The translations under genes and the position numbers were made by a program. From Planctomycetota bacterium (lineage in GTDB: Bacteria > Planctomycetota > UBA8742 > UBA2392): DNA of 64,000 nt. The notes beneath the pieces are model-generated. The model did no database searches and was not told where the DNA came from. It was given only the letters and a program-made list of their open reading frames with translations. Numbering within the stretch: the stretch's first letter is position 1; every line of letters begins with the position of its first letter. Shown in pieces: positions 53,309 to 62,536 of this stretch. The stretch is taken from assembly GCA_019636195.1 (NCBI GenBank), contig JAHBYA010000004.1, forward strand, positions 305,437 through 369,436, in the 5' to 3' direction.

Positions 53309-54046
53309 ATGGCTAAACTTGCAATGTTGACCTTTGCGCTGGTGTTGGCTGGACCATTGGCCGGGCAATTGCCTGGGTCCCCTCAGTACGGGCATGGCGC
53401 ATCATCCGGCCCGGTACTCCCGGTGCACCTCCAGTACCAAACAGGAATGCAGTCCTGTTGGGCGGCATGCGCCGCGATGATTTCCACCTACGGCGGAACG
53501 GCCGTCACGGACTGCGTCGTTGCCAGTCATTGGTTCGGCGTACAGTGTTGCGGCAACCCCGCATGTGACCAGGCCGAGGCGTTTCAGACGATTTTGACGA
53601 TGATCAACTACTTCACTGGCTACGGCGGCAGTATCATCAAGCAGCCGCTATCATTCGCCGAGGTTGTTGCGGAGATCGACTACGGACGACCCATCGTCAT
53701 GTACTATAGTGGCGGGCAGATCGTTGGGCACTTCGTTGTGCTGTACGGCTACGACCAGGCACAGAATCTGTACATTCACGATCCGGCGTGGGGCACTTTT
53801 GTAGTTCCATATGACACCTCCTTCGGCTACGCAAGCCCGGGTGGCACATTGAACTGGGTGTGGAGTGGATACGGAATCGGTTTACGCACAACCGGAGGAG
53901 GAGGCGGTGGAGGAAGCAGCTGGGACGGCGATGAGTCTTGTTCAACATCGTCCGTTGCGCGCTCATTGCCGTTGCCCCTGATTGTTCTGTTGTTCGCTGC
54001 GGCCGTGTCATGCTTCCGTTTGCATTTCAGCCGGCGAGTTCGCTGA
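53309..54046 (+). CDS. Secreted papain-like/C39-like cysteine protease with C-terminal anchor
   Basis: The product is 245 residues from the ATG at 53309, with AGGAGG 5 bases upstream. After a signal peptide (AMLTFALVLAGPLAG), the active-site block QTGMQSCWAACAAMISTYGG gives Gln44 and Cys50 in papain spacing (Q-x5-C). H141 lies in VGHFVVLYGYD and D158 in IHDPAWG, completing a Cys-His-Asp triad like that of C39/C70-type peptidases. The C-terminus has a Gly-rich linker, a Cys-containing segment, one hydrophobic helix (LPLPLIVLLFAAAVSCF) and a basic end, resembling sorting tails of the CTERM kind. Sequence looks less GC-rich than its neighbours. Target unknown. Confidence 0.8.
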   Translation: MAKLAMLTFALVLAGPLAGQLPGSPQYGHGASSGPVLPVHLQYQTGMQSCWAACAAMISTYGGTAVTDCVVASHWFGVQCCGNPACDQAEAFQTILTMINYFTGYGGSIIKQPLSFAEVVAEIDYGRPIVMYYSGGQIVGHFVVLYGYDQAQNLYIHDPAWGTFVVPYDTSFGYASPGGTLNWVWSGYGIGLRTTGGGGGGGSSWDGDESCSTSSVARSLPLPLIVLLFAAAVSCFRLHFSRRVR

Positions 54047-54103
54047 GAACCCCAAGTGGCCAGGCGCAATGGTCACAATCCGCTTGACGGCCATGGAGGT
54101 CAA

Positions 54104-54796
54104 TTGAAACGCCAATATCCCGCGCTGATACTGATTGCCTTGCTGTGCTTGTTCACCATCGGCTCTCATCCGACGCCGGCGGTGGCGCAAGCGGGCAACA
54201 TCTATGACATACGGACCTGGTTTCTTGCACCTTCAGATCACGCCAAGAAGTTGTGGCAACAGGTTCTGGATTCAGCAGAGTACAAGGAAAAGGACATCGT
54301 GTTCAGGAAGTGCCACCATGTGCCGAATGCAATGGCCTACTACTTTCCGCCCGAAGGATACTGGTGGAATGGCCGATGGGTGGAAACAAAGAAGGCCGAG
54401 AAGTACGTAGTTTATAACCCCAACTTCATGGCACAGCTCGACCTGTACACGAACAGCGACAAGAGTTTCCCCGCATTGGGGATCTTTGCCCACGAACTGG
54501 GTCACCACAAACTCAAGCACTTTGAACAGAGCCCAAAGACTCCCCACCAAAAGGAACTGGAAGCGGATGAGTTTTCAGGTGCCATCATGAAAAAGATGGG
54601 CGCTTCAGAAACAGACATTGAAGCCACGTTTCGATTGATGTACTCCGCGTGGGCAACCCCGACTCACCCGGCCTCCGATGCCCGCATCGCGGCAATCTGC
54701 AAGGGCTATCACGGCGACAAGGCAGAAGACGCCCTGTACAAGCGGCTGATTGAGGTACACAAGAAGTTCAACGAGCAGATGATGAGGTGGCACTAA
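54104..54796 (+). CDS. Secreted HExxH zinc metallopeptidase-like protein
   Basis: The product is 230 residues if translation starts at the TTG at 54104, which has GGAGG 4 bases upstream and then a proper signal peptide (KRQYPALILIALLCLFTIGS, cleaved near AVAQA); an upstream GTG gives an odd polar extension. The active site is FAHELGHH, with H130, E131 and H134. ELEADEFSGA supplies the third ligand E153, as in M48-like peptidases. It lies 57 bases downstream of the papain-like protease gene on the same strand, so the two may be co-expressed. Substrate unknown. Confidence 0.78.
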   Translation: MKRQYPALILIALLCLFTIGSHPTPAVAQAGNIYDIRTWFLAPSDHAKKLWQQVLDSAEYKEKDIVFRKCHHVPNAMAYYFPPEGYWWNGRWVETKKAEKYVVYNPNFMAQLDLYTNSDKSFPALGIFAHELGHHKLKHFEQSPKTPHQKELEADEFSGAIMKKMGASETDIEATFRLMYSAWATPTHPASDARIAAICKGYHGDKAEDALYKRLIEVHKKFNEQMMRWH

Positions 54797-55081
54797 CGTC
54801 CTCACCTGTCCGCGTCCCCTACGTATGCCTGTTTGTCAGGATTCACCGTCCGGCGCCGCTGCTAGCGTGTGGCCAACTGCAATCTGAAGTCGGTGCGCAG
54901 CAAGGCTGCGCGTGCCATTGCGCGCGGTTCCCGCTTTCGAGCGACTGGCCAGCGAATCGCCCCGTGATTGCACACTTTCCCATGTGTGCAAATCGATACC
55001 TAAAGCACCATGCAAATAGTGGCCGCTTTGTGGTTTATGTGGGATACTGCTTTAGGGGTTTACCCCCGTGGGAGCAGCACG
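54797..55081 (+). other. 285-base intergenic region upstream of a Ser/Thr kinase gene
   Basis: No gene is supported. It holds a short inverted repeat near 55057-55067 (GGGGTTTACCCCC) and the GGGAGCA ribosome site for the GTG start at 55082. The composition is more AT-rich than average, and the kinase promoter probably lies here. Confidence 0.45.
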
Positions 55082-56452
55082 GTGGACGACTTTTCACTCC
55101 GGGGTTTCAGCTTCGGCAGCTCAGCCAGCTACACCATCGTCGAGGAACTCGGCCGTGGCGGCATGGGCGTGGTGTACCTTGTCGAAAAGAACTGCGGCGG
55201 CGTGCTCGACTATGTCGTGTTCAAGTCCTTGAAGTCGATGGACGACGAGCAGGAAGCGCGGCTGCGCAACGAAGCCAACATCGCGACCTTTCTGCGCCAC
55301 GAAAACATCGTCAAGACCTACGGCCTTGAGCACGTCAAGCTTTCCGACATGCCCGAGGAGTTCCGCAAGAGCTACGACTTCAAGGCCCTGCCCAAGCAGA
55401 CCAGCGACCTGCAACTGCCCAGCTTTCACCTGCGCCGTATCGCCGACCCGCGCAAGGGCGGCAAGCGCACGCCCGGCTTTGCGCCCGCGCGCATGCCGCA
55501 CCCCAAGGCGACGCGCACGATTGACGCCAGCCCGGTCGTCACATTCATGAGCATGGACTATGTGGACGGCGTGGACCTGGCCATGCTGATGCGCCACCAC
55601 TTCAAGATGCACCTGATGCTGCCGATCCCGCTGGCAATGTTCATTGTCAGCCGGGTGGCGCGGGCGCTGGCGTACGCGCACCAGTGGATCGTGCACAAAG
55701 ATGTCACGCCCGGCAACATCCTGATCAGCACCGAGGGCGTGGCAAAACTGGCCGACTTCGGCATTGCCGCGCCGCTTTCGGCGGCTGGCGAAGAGTTCGC
55801 GGGCAAGGTGCACTACATGGCGCCCGAGCAGCTGGCGCGCGAGCGAGTCGATGGCCGCGCAGACATCTTCAGCCTGGGCGTCGTGGCCTATGAGCTGCTG
55901 ACCGGCATCAACCTGTTCAAGCCGCTTTCGAAGGGCACATGGGACGAAAACGTGCGCTGGGTGAAAGGCGCGCAATCACGGCCGATCCTGCCGCCGCATG
56001 AGGTGTGCACCGACATCCCCGAAAAGGTGTCGCACATTGTAATGAAGATGCTCGAGTACGACGTGAACAAGCGCTGGCAGCGAATGATTGAAGTGCTGAT
56101 GGAGCTTGAAAAGCGCCACCTGTACGCGCAAGGCTTCGGGCCTACCAACAACTCGATGGCCAGCTATCTGCACATCTTCGAAAACGACTTCCTTGAAGCC
56201 AGCCAGGACGACCTGCGGCAATTGACCTTCCTGCGCAACCCGGAGGGCAAGGTTGCGCTGCAGCGCCGAGTCAGCCGCGAGATGTTCACCGATCGCGGAC
56301 TTGAGCTGGTGCGCGAGCGCAAGCGCAGCCCGATCTACAACGTGCTGGCGCGGCAGGAGTCCGGCAGCAAGAACAACCCGGTGCCGCACAACAACTATCC
56401 CAAGGGCCCTGCCAGCGTCGCGGGCGGCAGCGTGATCATCGAAAAGCAGTAG
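55082..56452 (+). CDS. Ser/Thr protein kinase with insertion in the N-lobe
   Basis: The product is 456 residues from a GTG at 55082, preferred because GGGAG lies 7 bases upstream and the frame before it (from 55010) is unlikely protein. The glycine loop is GRGGMGVV (24-31) and the ATP lysine K48 (VVFKSLK). The catalytic loop is VHKDVTPGN, with D206 and HKD in place of HRD. DFG is at 225-227, then MAPEQ. About 65 residues (SDMPEEFRKSYDFKALPK to KATRTIDASP) are inserted before the hinge, which is unusual. The C-terminal 90 residues are not a known sensor. There is no transmembrane segment, so it is probably cytoplasmic. It converges on the caspase-like gene with 7 bases between stops. Confidence 0.9.
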   Translation: MDDFSLRGFSFGSSASYTIVEELGRGGMGVVYLVEKNCGGVLDYVVFKSLKSMDDEQEARLRNEANIATFLRHENIVKTYGLEHVKLSDMPEEFRKSYDFKALPKQTSDLQLPSFHLRRIADPRKGGKRTPGFAPARMPHPKATRTIDASPVVTFMSMDYVDGVDLAMLMRHHFKMHLMLPIPLAMFIVSRVARALAYAHQWIVHKDVTPGNILISTEGVAKLADFGIAAPLSAAGEEFAGKVHYMAPEQLARERVDGRADIFSLGVVAYELLTGINLFKPLSKGTWDENVRWVKGAQSRPILPPHEVCTDIPEKVSHIVMKMLEYDVNKRWQRMIEVLMELEKRHLYAQGFGPTNNSMASYLHIFENDFLEASQDDLRQLTFLRNPEGKVALQRRVSREMFTDRGLELVRERKRSPIYNVLARQESGSKNNPVPHNNYPKGPASVAGGSVIIEKQ

Positions 56453-56459
56453 CGGCGGG

Positions 56460-58469
56460 CTATCGCGGCACAAACAGGAACTGGCCCACGTCGTCAAGAT
56501 CCTCAAGGCCGCGCAGGTACTGCGGGGTCTGGACTTTGCCGGTGCCCGCGAGTTTGCGTTCAACTTCGGCTGGTATGAATGCGCCGAGTTCGCCGTCGGT
56601 GACAATGCCGTCGCCGTTGGTGTCAGCGATCAGTGAGCCGCCTTCCATGCCAAGCGCCCGAAACAGGGCGCCGCTGAACATGGAGTGCTTGCCCTTCTCG
56701 TACACGACCTGGCCCTCGGTGCCGGCGGTCATGACGACGTGGGCATGGCTCTTCCACATTTCATAGATCGCGCTGGGGTCGGATTTCGGGTCGCCGCGCG
56801 TCTTGGTGACGAAGCCCGAAAAACAGCAGTCCACCAGCATGAGTTGATGGCTGCTCTTGATGTTCTGGCGAATGTCGCGGGCGAGGTGGCCCATGTTGTA
56901 GCCGTAGATGTCGGGGGTCTTCTCGTCGCGCTTTTCCCAGAAGTCGGTGAGGCACAGGTAGCCGATGGTGTCAGCGCGCTCAATCGTTTCGCCGTGGCCG
57001 GCGTAGTAAAAGACAAAGTTGGTGCGGTCGCCCTTGGGGTAGCGGCGCGTCTGCTCACTGAGCTCGGCGAGCATGCGGCTCATGTTGGCACGCGTGGGCA
57101 TGCCGTTGACCGGGACTTTCCTGCCGGTCCAGTCCAGCGTGCGGTCCGGCTCATCGACCAGCACCCGCATGTTTTCCGGCGCGTACCCGAACTTGTCGCG
57201 CAGCATGCCGTACACCAGGCCTGCGTCGCTGCACGCCGCGGGCAGCGCGCCGCGCGACGAAAGGCCGACCGCCACAATCAGCGCATAGCCGGGGATCTCA
57301 ACGCCCTCGCTGCGCAGTTGCGACAACTGGTTGGGCTTGAGCGCAAGGCCGCGGGCGCGAAAGTCAACTTCTGCGGGTTTGTTGGCGGCGGCGACCGGCG
57401 GGCTGGGCTCGGCGGGATCATTGCCGGTCAGCGCGCTGATGCCGAAGAACATGCCGATCGCGACCACGGCCACGGCGGCCGCCATGCCGGCCATCATCAG
57501 CGGGCTGACGCCGGCGGCGGCTTTTTTCACGCTGGGCTTTTTGGCCTGCAACCACTCGCGGGCAATGCGCAGAATCTCGTCGCTGGTAAGTTTGCTGCCT
57601 GCGCGCGGCGCGGCCACCAACGTGTAATTGAAGCGGGCGCCGTCAAACCACGGGTCGTCTTTCGCGGCCGGATTAGCCGCCAGCTCGGCGGCTTGCAGCT
57701 TGCCATGCAGCTCTTGCAGGCTCAGGCGCTGGACGGGATCGACGGAAAAGCTCCAGCTCTGGTCGGCCAACTCCACGCCTAGCAGCAGGTACATGTCGCC
57801 GGTAGGCGAGTCCTTGTCTTCGCGCGACCAGAACTTCCACAGCAGGCTCTTGGGCTGGCGCAGGATCAGCGCGCTGGCGGCAGGCGGGCCACCGGGCAGT
57901 TTGACCAGCCACTTTTCGCCCCGGGCGACGTCCTGCGTGTACACGTCGCGGTCTTTGGCCAGGAATGCGCGCTCGCGGGCAAAGTCCGGGGAGTCGCTGA
58001 ACAGCGCGTCCTTGAACGGGTCTTTGCCGGCGGCAGCGCACGCCAGAAGGTGCTTGCACATTCGGCGCGCGTCGTGTTCGAACTTCGCGGCCACATGCTC
58101 TTTCAACTGCACGCCGTGGGCGTTGCGGATCGCGAGAAAGATGCCCTCGGGCGAAGCCGCGAGCTCGGCGCTGCCGGGGCGCAGTCCTTCGCGCACCAGC
58201 GCGGCATAGCGGGCGTAGCCGTCAAGCGCAGTCGGCAACTCTTTGCCTTCGACGCGGGCTTCAAGAATTGCAGCCGCCAGCATGTCATCCAGCGTGGGGT
58301 TGGCGGGCAGCACCAGCGTCTGCGGCTCGCCAGTGCCCCGCCGGAAGGCGGCCAGGCCCTCGCTGAAGGCGGCGCCGGATGCGCCCGCGCCCGACATCGG
58401 CGGCAGGACAATCACTTCGCCTGCTTGCGGCTGTGCGTCCGGGCCCAGTTGTCGAAAGGTGAGTTTCAT
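56460..58469 (-). CDS. Transmembrane caspase-like (peptidase C14) protein
   Basis: The product is 669 residues. An N-terminal domain of about 320 residues has no family I know. A transmembrane helix lies near 325-350 (MMAGMAAAVAVVAIGMFFGI). The C-terminal caspase-fold domain has the catalytic pair H492 in YYAGHGE and C549 in VDCCFSG. Near the end, DTNGDGIVTDGE is one EF-hand-like loop. Caspase-like proteases of bacteria cleave after basic or acidic residues and are often controlled by calcium or partner domains. The gene follows a secreted-protein gene (68-base gap, same strand) and sits between two kinase genes. The side of the membrane on which the peptidase lies is not certain. Confidence 0.85.
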   Translation of the reverse strand: MKLTFRQLGPDAQPQAGEVIVLPPMSGAGASGAAFSEGLAAFRRGTGEPQTLVLPANPTLDDMLAAAILEARVEGKELPTALDGYARYAALVREGLRPGSAELAASPEGIFLAIRNAHGVQLKEHVAAKFEHDARRMCKHLLACAAAGKDPFKDALFSDSPDFARERAFLAKDRDVYTQDVARGEKWLVKLPGGPPAASALILRQPKSLLWKFWSREDKDSPTGDMYLLLGVELADQSWSFSVDPVQRLSLQELHGKLQAAELAANPAAKDDPWFDGARFNYTLVAAPRAGSKLTSDEILRIAREWLQAKKPSVKKAAAGVSPLMMAGMAAAVAVVAIGMFFGISALTGNDPAEPSPPVAAANKPAEVDFRARGLALKPNQLSQLRSEGVEIPGYALIVAVGLSSRGALPAACSDAGLVYGMLRDKFGYAPENMRVLVDEPDRTLDWTGRKVPVNGMPTRANMSRMLAELSEQTRRYPKGDRTNFVFYYAGHGETIERADTIGYLCLTDFWEKRDEKTPDIYGYNMGHLARDIRQNIKSSHQLMLVDCCFSGFVTKTRGDPKSDPSAIYEMWKSHAHVVMTAGTEGQVVYEKGKHSMFSGALFRALGMEGGSLIADTNGDGIVTDGELGAFIPAEVERKLAGTGKVQTPQYLRGLEDLDDVGQFLFVPR

Positions 58470-58537
58470 GGGGGTTCTCCGCGGGGCCGGGTTTCAGTCG
58501 CAGACTGAAACCCGGGCCCATCGCGAAGCTGGCAGAG

Positions 58538-59290
58538 CTAGTTGGTGACAAAGACCAGCGTGTTCTCTTTGGTCGAGCGGTTGTAGGCGACGATGATGAA
58601 GTCCGCCTCTTCTTTCGGTGTCCATTCACACCAGCAGCTGTCGCCTTCGCTTTCATCGCTGGTGATCAGGGTTTTGCCGTCGGCGCTGTAGATGAACAGG
58701 TCAACCTCGCCGTCACCGTTGCCGCCGCACCAGACCGCGGCGAGCTCGCCCTTCTTGAAGCGCCCGGAGAAGCTGACGTACTTGATGTTCCATTTGCCGT
58801 CGCTGGTGCGCACAGCGCCGCCAACCTTGCCGGATGCAACCAGCGCGCCCTTTACTGCACCGCGCCCGGACAGGCCCATCTTGCGGATGCCGTCCATGAC
58901 ACTTGAGGGCAGCGCGTCGTCGTTGCACATCTTCTTGGCTTCGATGATCAGCTCATCGCCGTTGGGGGCTTTGGCGCCGTCTGCCTTCTCGCCGCCTTCC
59001 AGCATGCCCTCAAACTCCTTGCTGTACTCAAGGGGCACGGTGTCGAGAATCGCCGCAGCCACTGCCAGCGCGGCTGCATTCTTGTTGGTGCGGCCCCACT
59101 TGGCCACGTCCGCCGCAAGGCGCACGGAGGCAACACCGGCGACTGCATCTTTCTTGTTGGGCGCTTCGGGTGCCGGCGGCGCGGACTTTGACTCCTGGGC
59201 CGACGCAAGATGGCTTGAAATTTCTGCGCCCGCGATAATCGCCAGCGATACAGCAATGACTACAAGGCTCGCGTTTCTCAGTGCTTTCAT
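58538..59290 (-). CDS. Secreted protein with a PPC-like C-terminal domain
   Basis: The product is 250 residues. Signal peptide MKALRNASLVVIAVSLAIIA is followed by a helical middle. The end is a strand-rich segment of about 80 residues with VSFSGRFKKGELAAVWCGGN, VDLFIYSADGKTLITSDESE and DSCWCEWTPKEEADFIIVAY. That pattern (D-L-x-I-Y-x-x-D/A-G, then C-x-C-x-W-x-P) recalls the bacterial pre-peptidase C-terminal fold, which usually sits beside proteases. It lies immediately upstream of the caspase-like gene on the same strand, so the two are likely partners in one operon. Confidence 0.7.
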   Translation of the reverse strand: MKALRNASLVVIAVSLAIIAGAEISSHLASAQESKSAPPAPEAPNKKDAVAGVASVRLAADVAKWGRTNKNAAALAVAAAILDTVPLEYSKEFEGMLEGGEKADGAKAPNGDELIIEAKKMCNDDALPSSVMDGIRKMGLSGRGAVKGALVASGKVGGAVRTSDGKWNIKYVSFSGRFKKGELAAVWCGGNGDGEVDLFIYSADGKTLITSDESEGDSCWCEWTPKEEADFIIVAYNRSTKENTLVFVTN

Positions 59291-59470
59291 GAACGTTCTC
59301 CGTGTCGGATTAGTGCGTATGGGGACCCCGACCTTGTCGCCCGCGCCCCACCCCGGGGCCCTGATGCAATGTGTACGATGACCAAGCGCGGCATGTTACC
59401 GGGAAAGTAAACGCGCTGCGATCTTTCGCTGTCGCGTGAAGTGCGATTTTTTGGAATCCGGGAACCAGCC

Positions 59471-62400
59471 CTAGTCTTTCGGCGTACGCGCCGCCGCGCG
59501 AAAGCCGACTGCCTCGGTGGCGCTGTCAGGCTTCAGGCGCGCGCGCGCATACACGCGAATGTCGCCGGGTTCATCATCCGCCGTGAGAGTGGCCTCAGCG
59601 TAGCGCGGCGAGCGCCATCCGCCGCCTCGTACCACGCGTCGCGGCACCTCGTCGCCGGGGCGAGTGCGCAGCAGCGGGTCCGTGCCCTTCTGTTCAGGGT
59701 TACTGTAGCCTTCGGTGTACCAGTCGTAGCACCATTCCTCGGCATTGCCCGCCATCATGCGCAAGCCAAAGGGCGAGTCGCCGTCGGGCAGCTTGTCCAC
59801 TTCAATGATGCGCGAGTACCCCGAGTCCGAAATGTTCGTGCGTCGCGCGTTTGCAAGCTGGCTGCCCCAGGGGTAGGGGCCTTCGCCGGCACCGCGGGCC
59901 GCGTACTCCCACTGCGCCTCGCTGGGCAGGCTGCCGCTGTCTGCATCGGCCCACTGGCAGTACGCAAGCGCGCCTTCCCACGTCACGTTCACGACCGGGC
60001 GGCTTGCGTCGCCTTCAACGGCGCTCCAGCGGTTGCCGACCACGCGCAGACCCGTGAACGCGCCGGCGGCGTTGCGCACAAGCCAGCCGCGGCCGACAGC
60101 GTCGTCTGCATTGACCTTGGACTCGGTCAGGAACTTCGCGAACTGTTCGTTGCTGGTCTCGTACTTGGCAATCAGGAAGGCCGTGAGCTCTACTTCCTGG
60201 TTCGGCGCATCGGAAAGCGCGCCGCCTGAGCCGCGTGTGAATTTGCCGCCCGGTATCGCAACCATCACGGCGCCGTCGCTGAGCCGCAGATACTCGGTGT
60301 AGCCCTGCGCGTTCCTTGCCTGCGCCTTGTACAACAGGCGGCGGATGTCCAGCACGACTTCTTCACGTGTCGTGCGGTCGGCGGGGTCTGTCGCCTCGAT
60401 GCTGACCTTGAACTCACCCAACGCCTCCACCTTGAGCTCCGTACCGAAAGCGCCGTCGATGCCGACCTTCACGGCCTGGCCGTTGACCCGCACAACGGCG
60501 TCTGCGCTGTCCGCCATGCCCCTTACCAGCACGCCCGCGGGCAACGACTCAATGCGCAGCACCCCCGTGGTCGGCGCGCTGACTTCAAGCACCGGCGGGG
60601 TCAGGTCCACAACCACCGGCCACGTTTCTTCCAGGTTGGCGCCCAGCCAGTCCCCGGCGGCAATCACAATGGTGTGCGTGCCGGGCTCGCGCGAGATGCC
60701 GGCTGCAAAACTGCCGTCTGCTGCAACCTTTACGGCTTTGCCATCCACAGTAAGGGTTACGCCGCGAGACTTGCTGAGCTGGCCGGTCAGCATGAACTCG
60801 CGCGTCGTGAACCACCGGGGCCGGGTCGGCGCGCCAAGCAGCGCCAGCGTCGTGCGGTCAGGGCTGACCCAGAAAGTCAGAACTCCCGATGCGTTGCCGG
60901 CGCGGTCAATCGCTGACAGCTCAATGGTCACGTCGCTGTCGGCGACAGGAATCTCAAAGCTGAACGCGCCATCTGCGGCAAGCGGCAACTCGCGCTCGGA
61001 GTTGTCAATGCGCAGCGTGGTCTTCAGGCCCGCCAGGCCTGCGCCTTCGTCGCTGACCGCGCCCTCAAGCTTGAATGCCCGCGCCGTGACCGGGATGACG
61101 TTGCCGTCGCGTCCAGCCAGCGAGGGCACGCTGATCACCGGGGCCTGTGTATCCAACAGCACGTACAGCGTGCGCTCAAGCGTTGCATCGGCCAGGGACG
61201 CGCTCACCAGCAGAGTGTTCAGGCCGGGCTTCAGGTCTATTGCCGCGCCCAGCGTGTATGCTTTGCCGTTCAGCGTCACATCGCCGTTGCTGGTGCCGGC
61301 AATCGCGAACCGGGCGGTGTTCACGGCCAGCGGCTGTGCCTGCGTGGCCTGCTGCGGCGGAAGTGCCAGCTCAAAGGCGAGCGCGGGCGGCGCGGCCTCC
61401 TTTCCGCCGAATGCAAAGAACGCGGCGACGCCGGCAATGATCACAAGCAGCAGCACGGCGGCCACGATCAGCGGCGCGTTGCTGCGCTTGAGCTGATCCA
61501 TGGCGGTCGGCGTGCTGCCCTCAAGTGTGCTGCCGTGCTGCAGCACCGCGCGCGTGGCCGTGCTGGGCGCCTTGGTGCGCGCGCTGGCGGCAAGGGTGGA
61601 ACGCCCTCCCGCGGTGCGGGCGTCCTCCATGGTCGGCGCCTTGAACAGGCTGGTGCCCTGGTAGGGGTGCTGGTCCCACCATGCTTCCAGCGCCAGTGCG
61701 AAGTCTTGCGCGCTCTGGTAGCGGTCTTCCTTTTCGGGCGCGATAGCGGTGTGCACGATCTGCGCCAGTTCAGGGTCGATGTCGGGGTTGTGCTCGTTGA
61801 CCGGCTTGGCTTGACTCGTCAAGACGGCGCGGAAAATGTCGCGTGCGTTTTTGCCGGGGAACGGAATCTTGCCCGTCAGCATTACGTACAGCGTGGCGCC
61901 CAGCGCGTAGATATCGCTGCGGTGATCTACGCCCTCGCCCTGCCACTGCTCCAGCGGCATGTACTGAGGCGTGCCCATGATGTAGCCCGCCATGGTCAGT
62001 TGCTCGCCGCTTTCGCCGCCTTCAGGTTGGCCGATATCGCGCACCAGCCCGAAGTCCATCAGCTTGGCCACGTCTTCGTCGTTGACCATGATGTTGGCGG
62101 GCTTGATGTCGCGGTGGATGATGTTGCGCGTGTGCGCGTAATGCAGCGCGTTGGCGACCATGTGGATGTAGCGCACCGCGTCATGGATGTTCAGGCCCGG
62201 GTCGCGCATCAACTGCTCAAGCGTCTTGCCCGCGACAAACTCCATGGCCAGGTAGTACACGCCCTCCACCTGGTCGGCGCCGACCACCTGCACGATGTTC
62301 ATGTGCTTGAGCTTGGCGGTGTTGCGGGCCTCGCGCAAAAAGCGCTCAACCAGCGTGTTGTCGCCGATCAGTTTGGGGTGAATCACCTTGATCGCGTGGT

Positions 62401-62518
62401 GCACCTGCAGCACGCGGTGCATGCCAAGGTACACGCCGCCCATCGCGCCCTGGCCCAGCTTGCGCTCGATCTTGTATGGGCCCAGCTCGCCCTTGTTCAG
62501 GAGTGGATCGTCGCTCAT
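59471..62518 (-). CDS. Ser/Thr kinase with transmembrane, Ig-like and SUMF1/FGE-like domains
   Basis: The product is 1015 residues. An N-terminal PknB-type kinase covers 1-280: GQGAMGGVY, the ATP lysine in HAIKVIHPK, HRDIKPANIM near 136-145 and a DFG near 155. A transmembrane helix lies near 345-370 (PLIVAAVLLLVIIAGVAAFF). Three or more immunoglobulin-like modules follow (about 385-735), with repeated PV/PP starts such as DTQAPVISVPSL and DLTPPVLEVSAPTT. The C-terminal SUMF1/formylglycine-generating-enzyme-like domain covers about 745-1010, with VAIPGGKFTRGS, LPSEAQWEYAARGAGEGPYP, AGNAEEWCYDW and RVVRGGGWRS. Whether this end is enzymatic is doubtful: the paired active-site Cys are not obvious. 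Its start is 19 bases from the TlpA-like gene stop, so they form an operon. Confidence 0.9.
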   Translation of the reverse strand: MSDDPLLNKGELGPYKIERKLGQGAMGGVYLGMHRVLQVHHAIKVIHPKLIGDNTLVERFLREARNTAKLKHMNIVQVVGADQVEGVYYLAMEFVAGKTLEQLMRDPGLNIHDAVRYIHMVANALHYAHTRNIIHRDIKPANIMVNDEDVAKLMDFGLVRDIGQPEGGESGEQLTMAGYIMGTPQYMPLEQWQGEGVDHRSDIYALGATLYVMLTGKIPFPGKNARDIFRAVLTSQAKPVNEHNPDIDPELAQIVHTAIAPEKEDRYQSAQDFALALEAWWDQHPYQGTSLFKAPTMEDARTAGGRSTLAASARTKAPSTATRAVLQHGSTLEGSTPTAMDQLKRSNAPLIVAAVLLLVIIAGVAAFFAFGGKEAAPPALAFELALPPQQATQAQPLAVNTARFAIAGTSNGDVTLNGKAYTLGAAIDLKPGLNTLLVSASLADATLERTLYVLLDTQAPVISVPSLAGRDGNVIPVTARAFKLEGAVSDEGAGLAGLKTTLRIDNSERELPLAADGAFSFEIPVADSDVTIELSAIDRAGNASGVLTFWVSPDRTTLALLGAPTRPRWFTTREFMLTGQLSKSRGVTLTVDGKAVKVAADGSFAAGISREPGTHTIVIAAGDWLGANLEETWPVVVDLTPPVLEVSAPTTGVLRIESLPAGVLVRGMADSADAVVRVNGQAVKVGIDGAFGTELKVEALGEFKVSIEATDPADRTTREEVVLDIRRLLYKAQARNAQGYTEYLRLSDGAVMVAIPGGKFTRGSGGALSDAPNQEVELTAFLIAKYETSNEQFAKFLTESKVNADDAVGRGWLVRNAAGAFTGLRVVGNRWSAVEGDASRPVVNVTWEGALAYCQWADADSGSLPSEAQWEYAARGAGEGPYPWGSQLANARRTNISDSGYSRIIEVDKLPDGDSPFGLRMMAGNAEEWCYDWYTEGYSNPEQKGTDPLLRTRPGDEVPRRVVRGGGWRSPRYAEATLTADDEPGDIRVYARARLKPDSATEAVGFRAAARTPKD

Positions 62519-62536
62519 GTGGCCAGGGTCCGGTCG

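Noticed and set aside
53309..62518. Prophage or transposon origin of the island
   Set aside because: No integrase, transposase, capsid gene, attachment repeats or target duplications can be seen.
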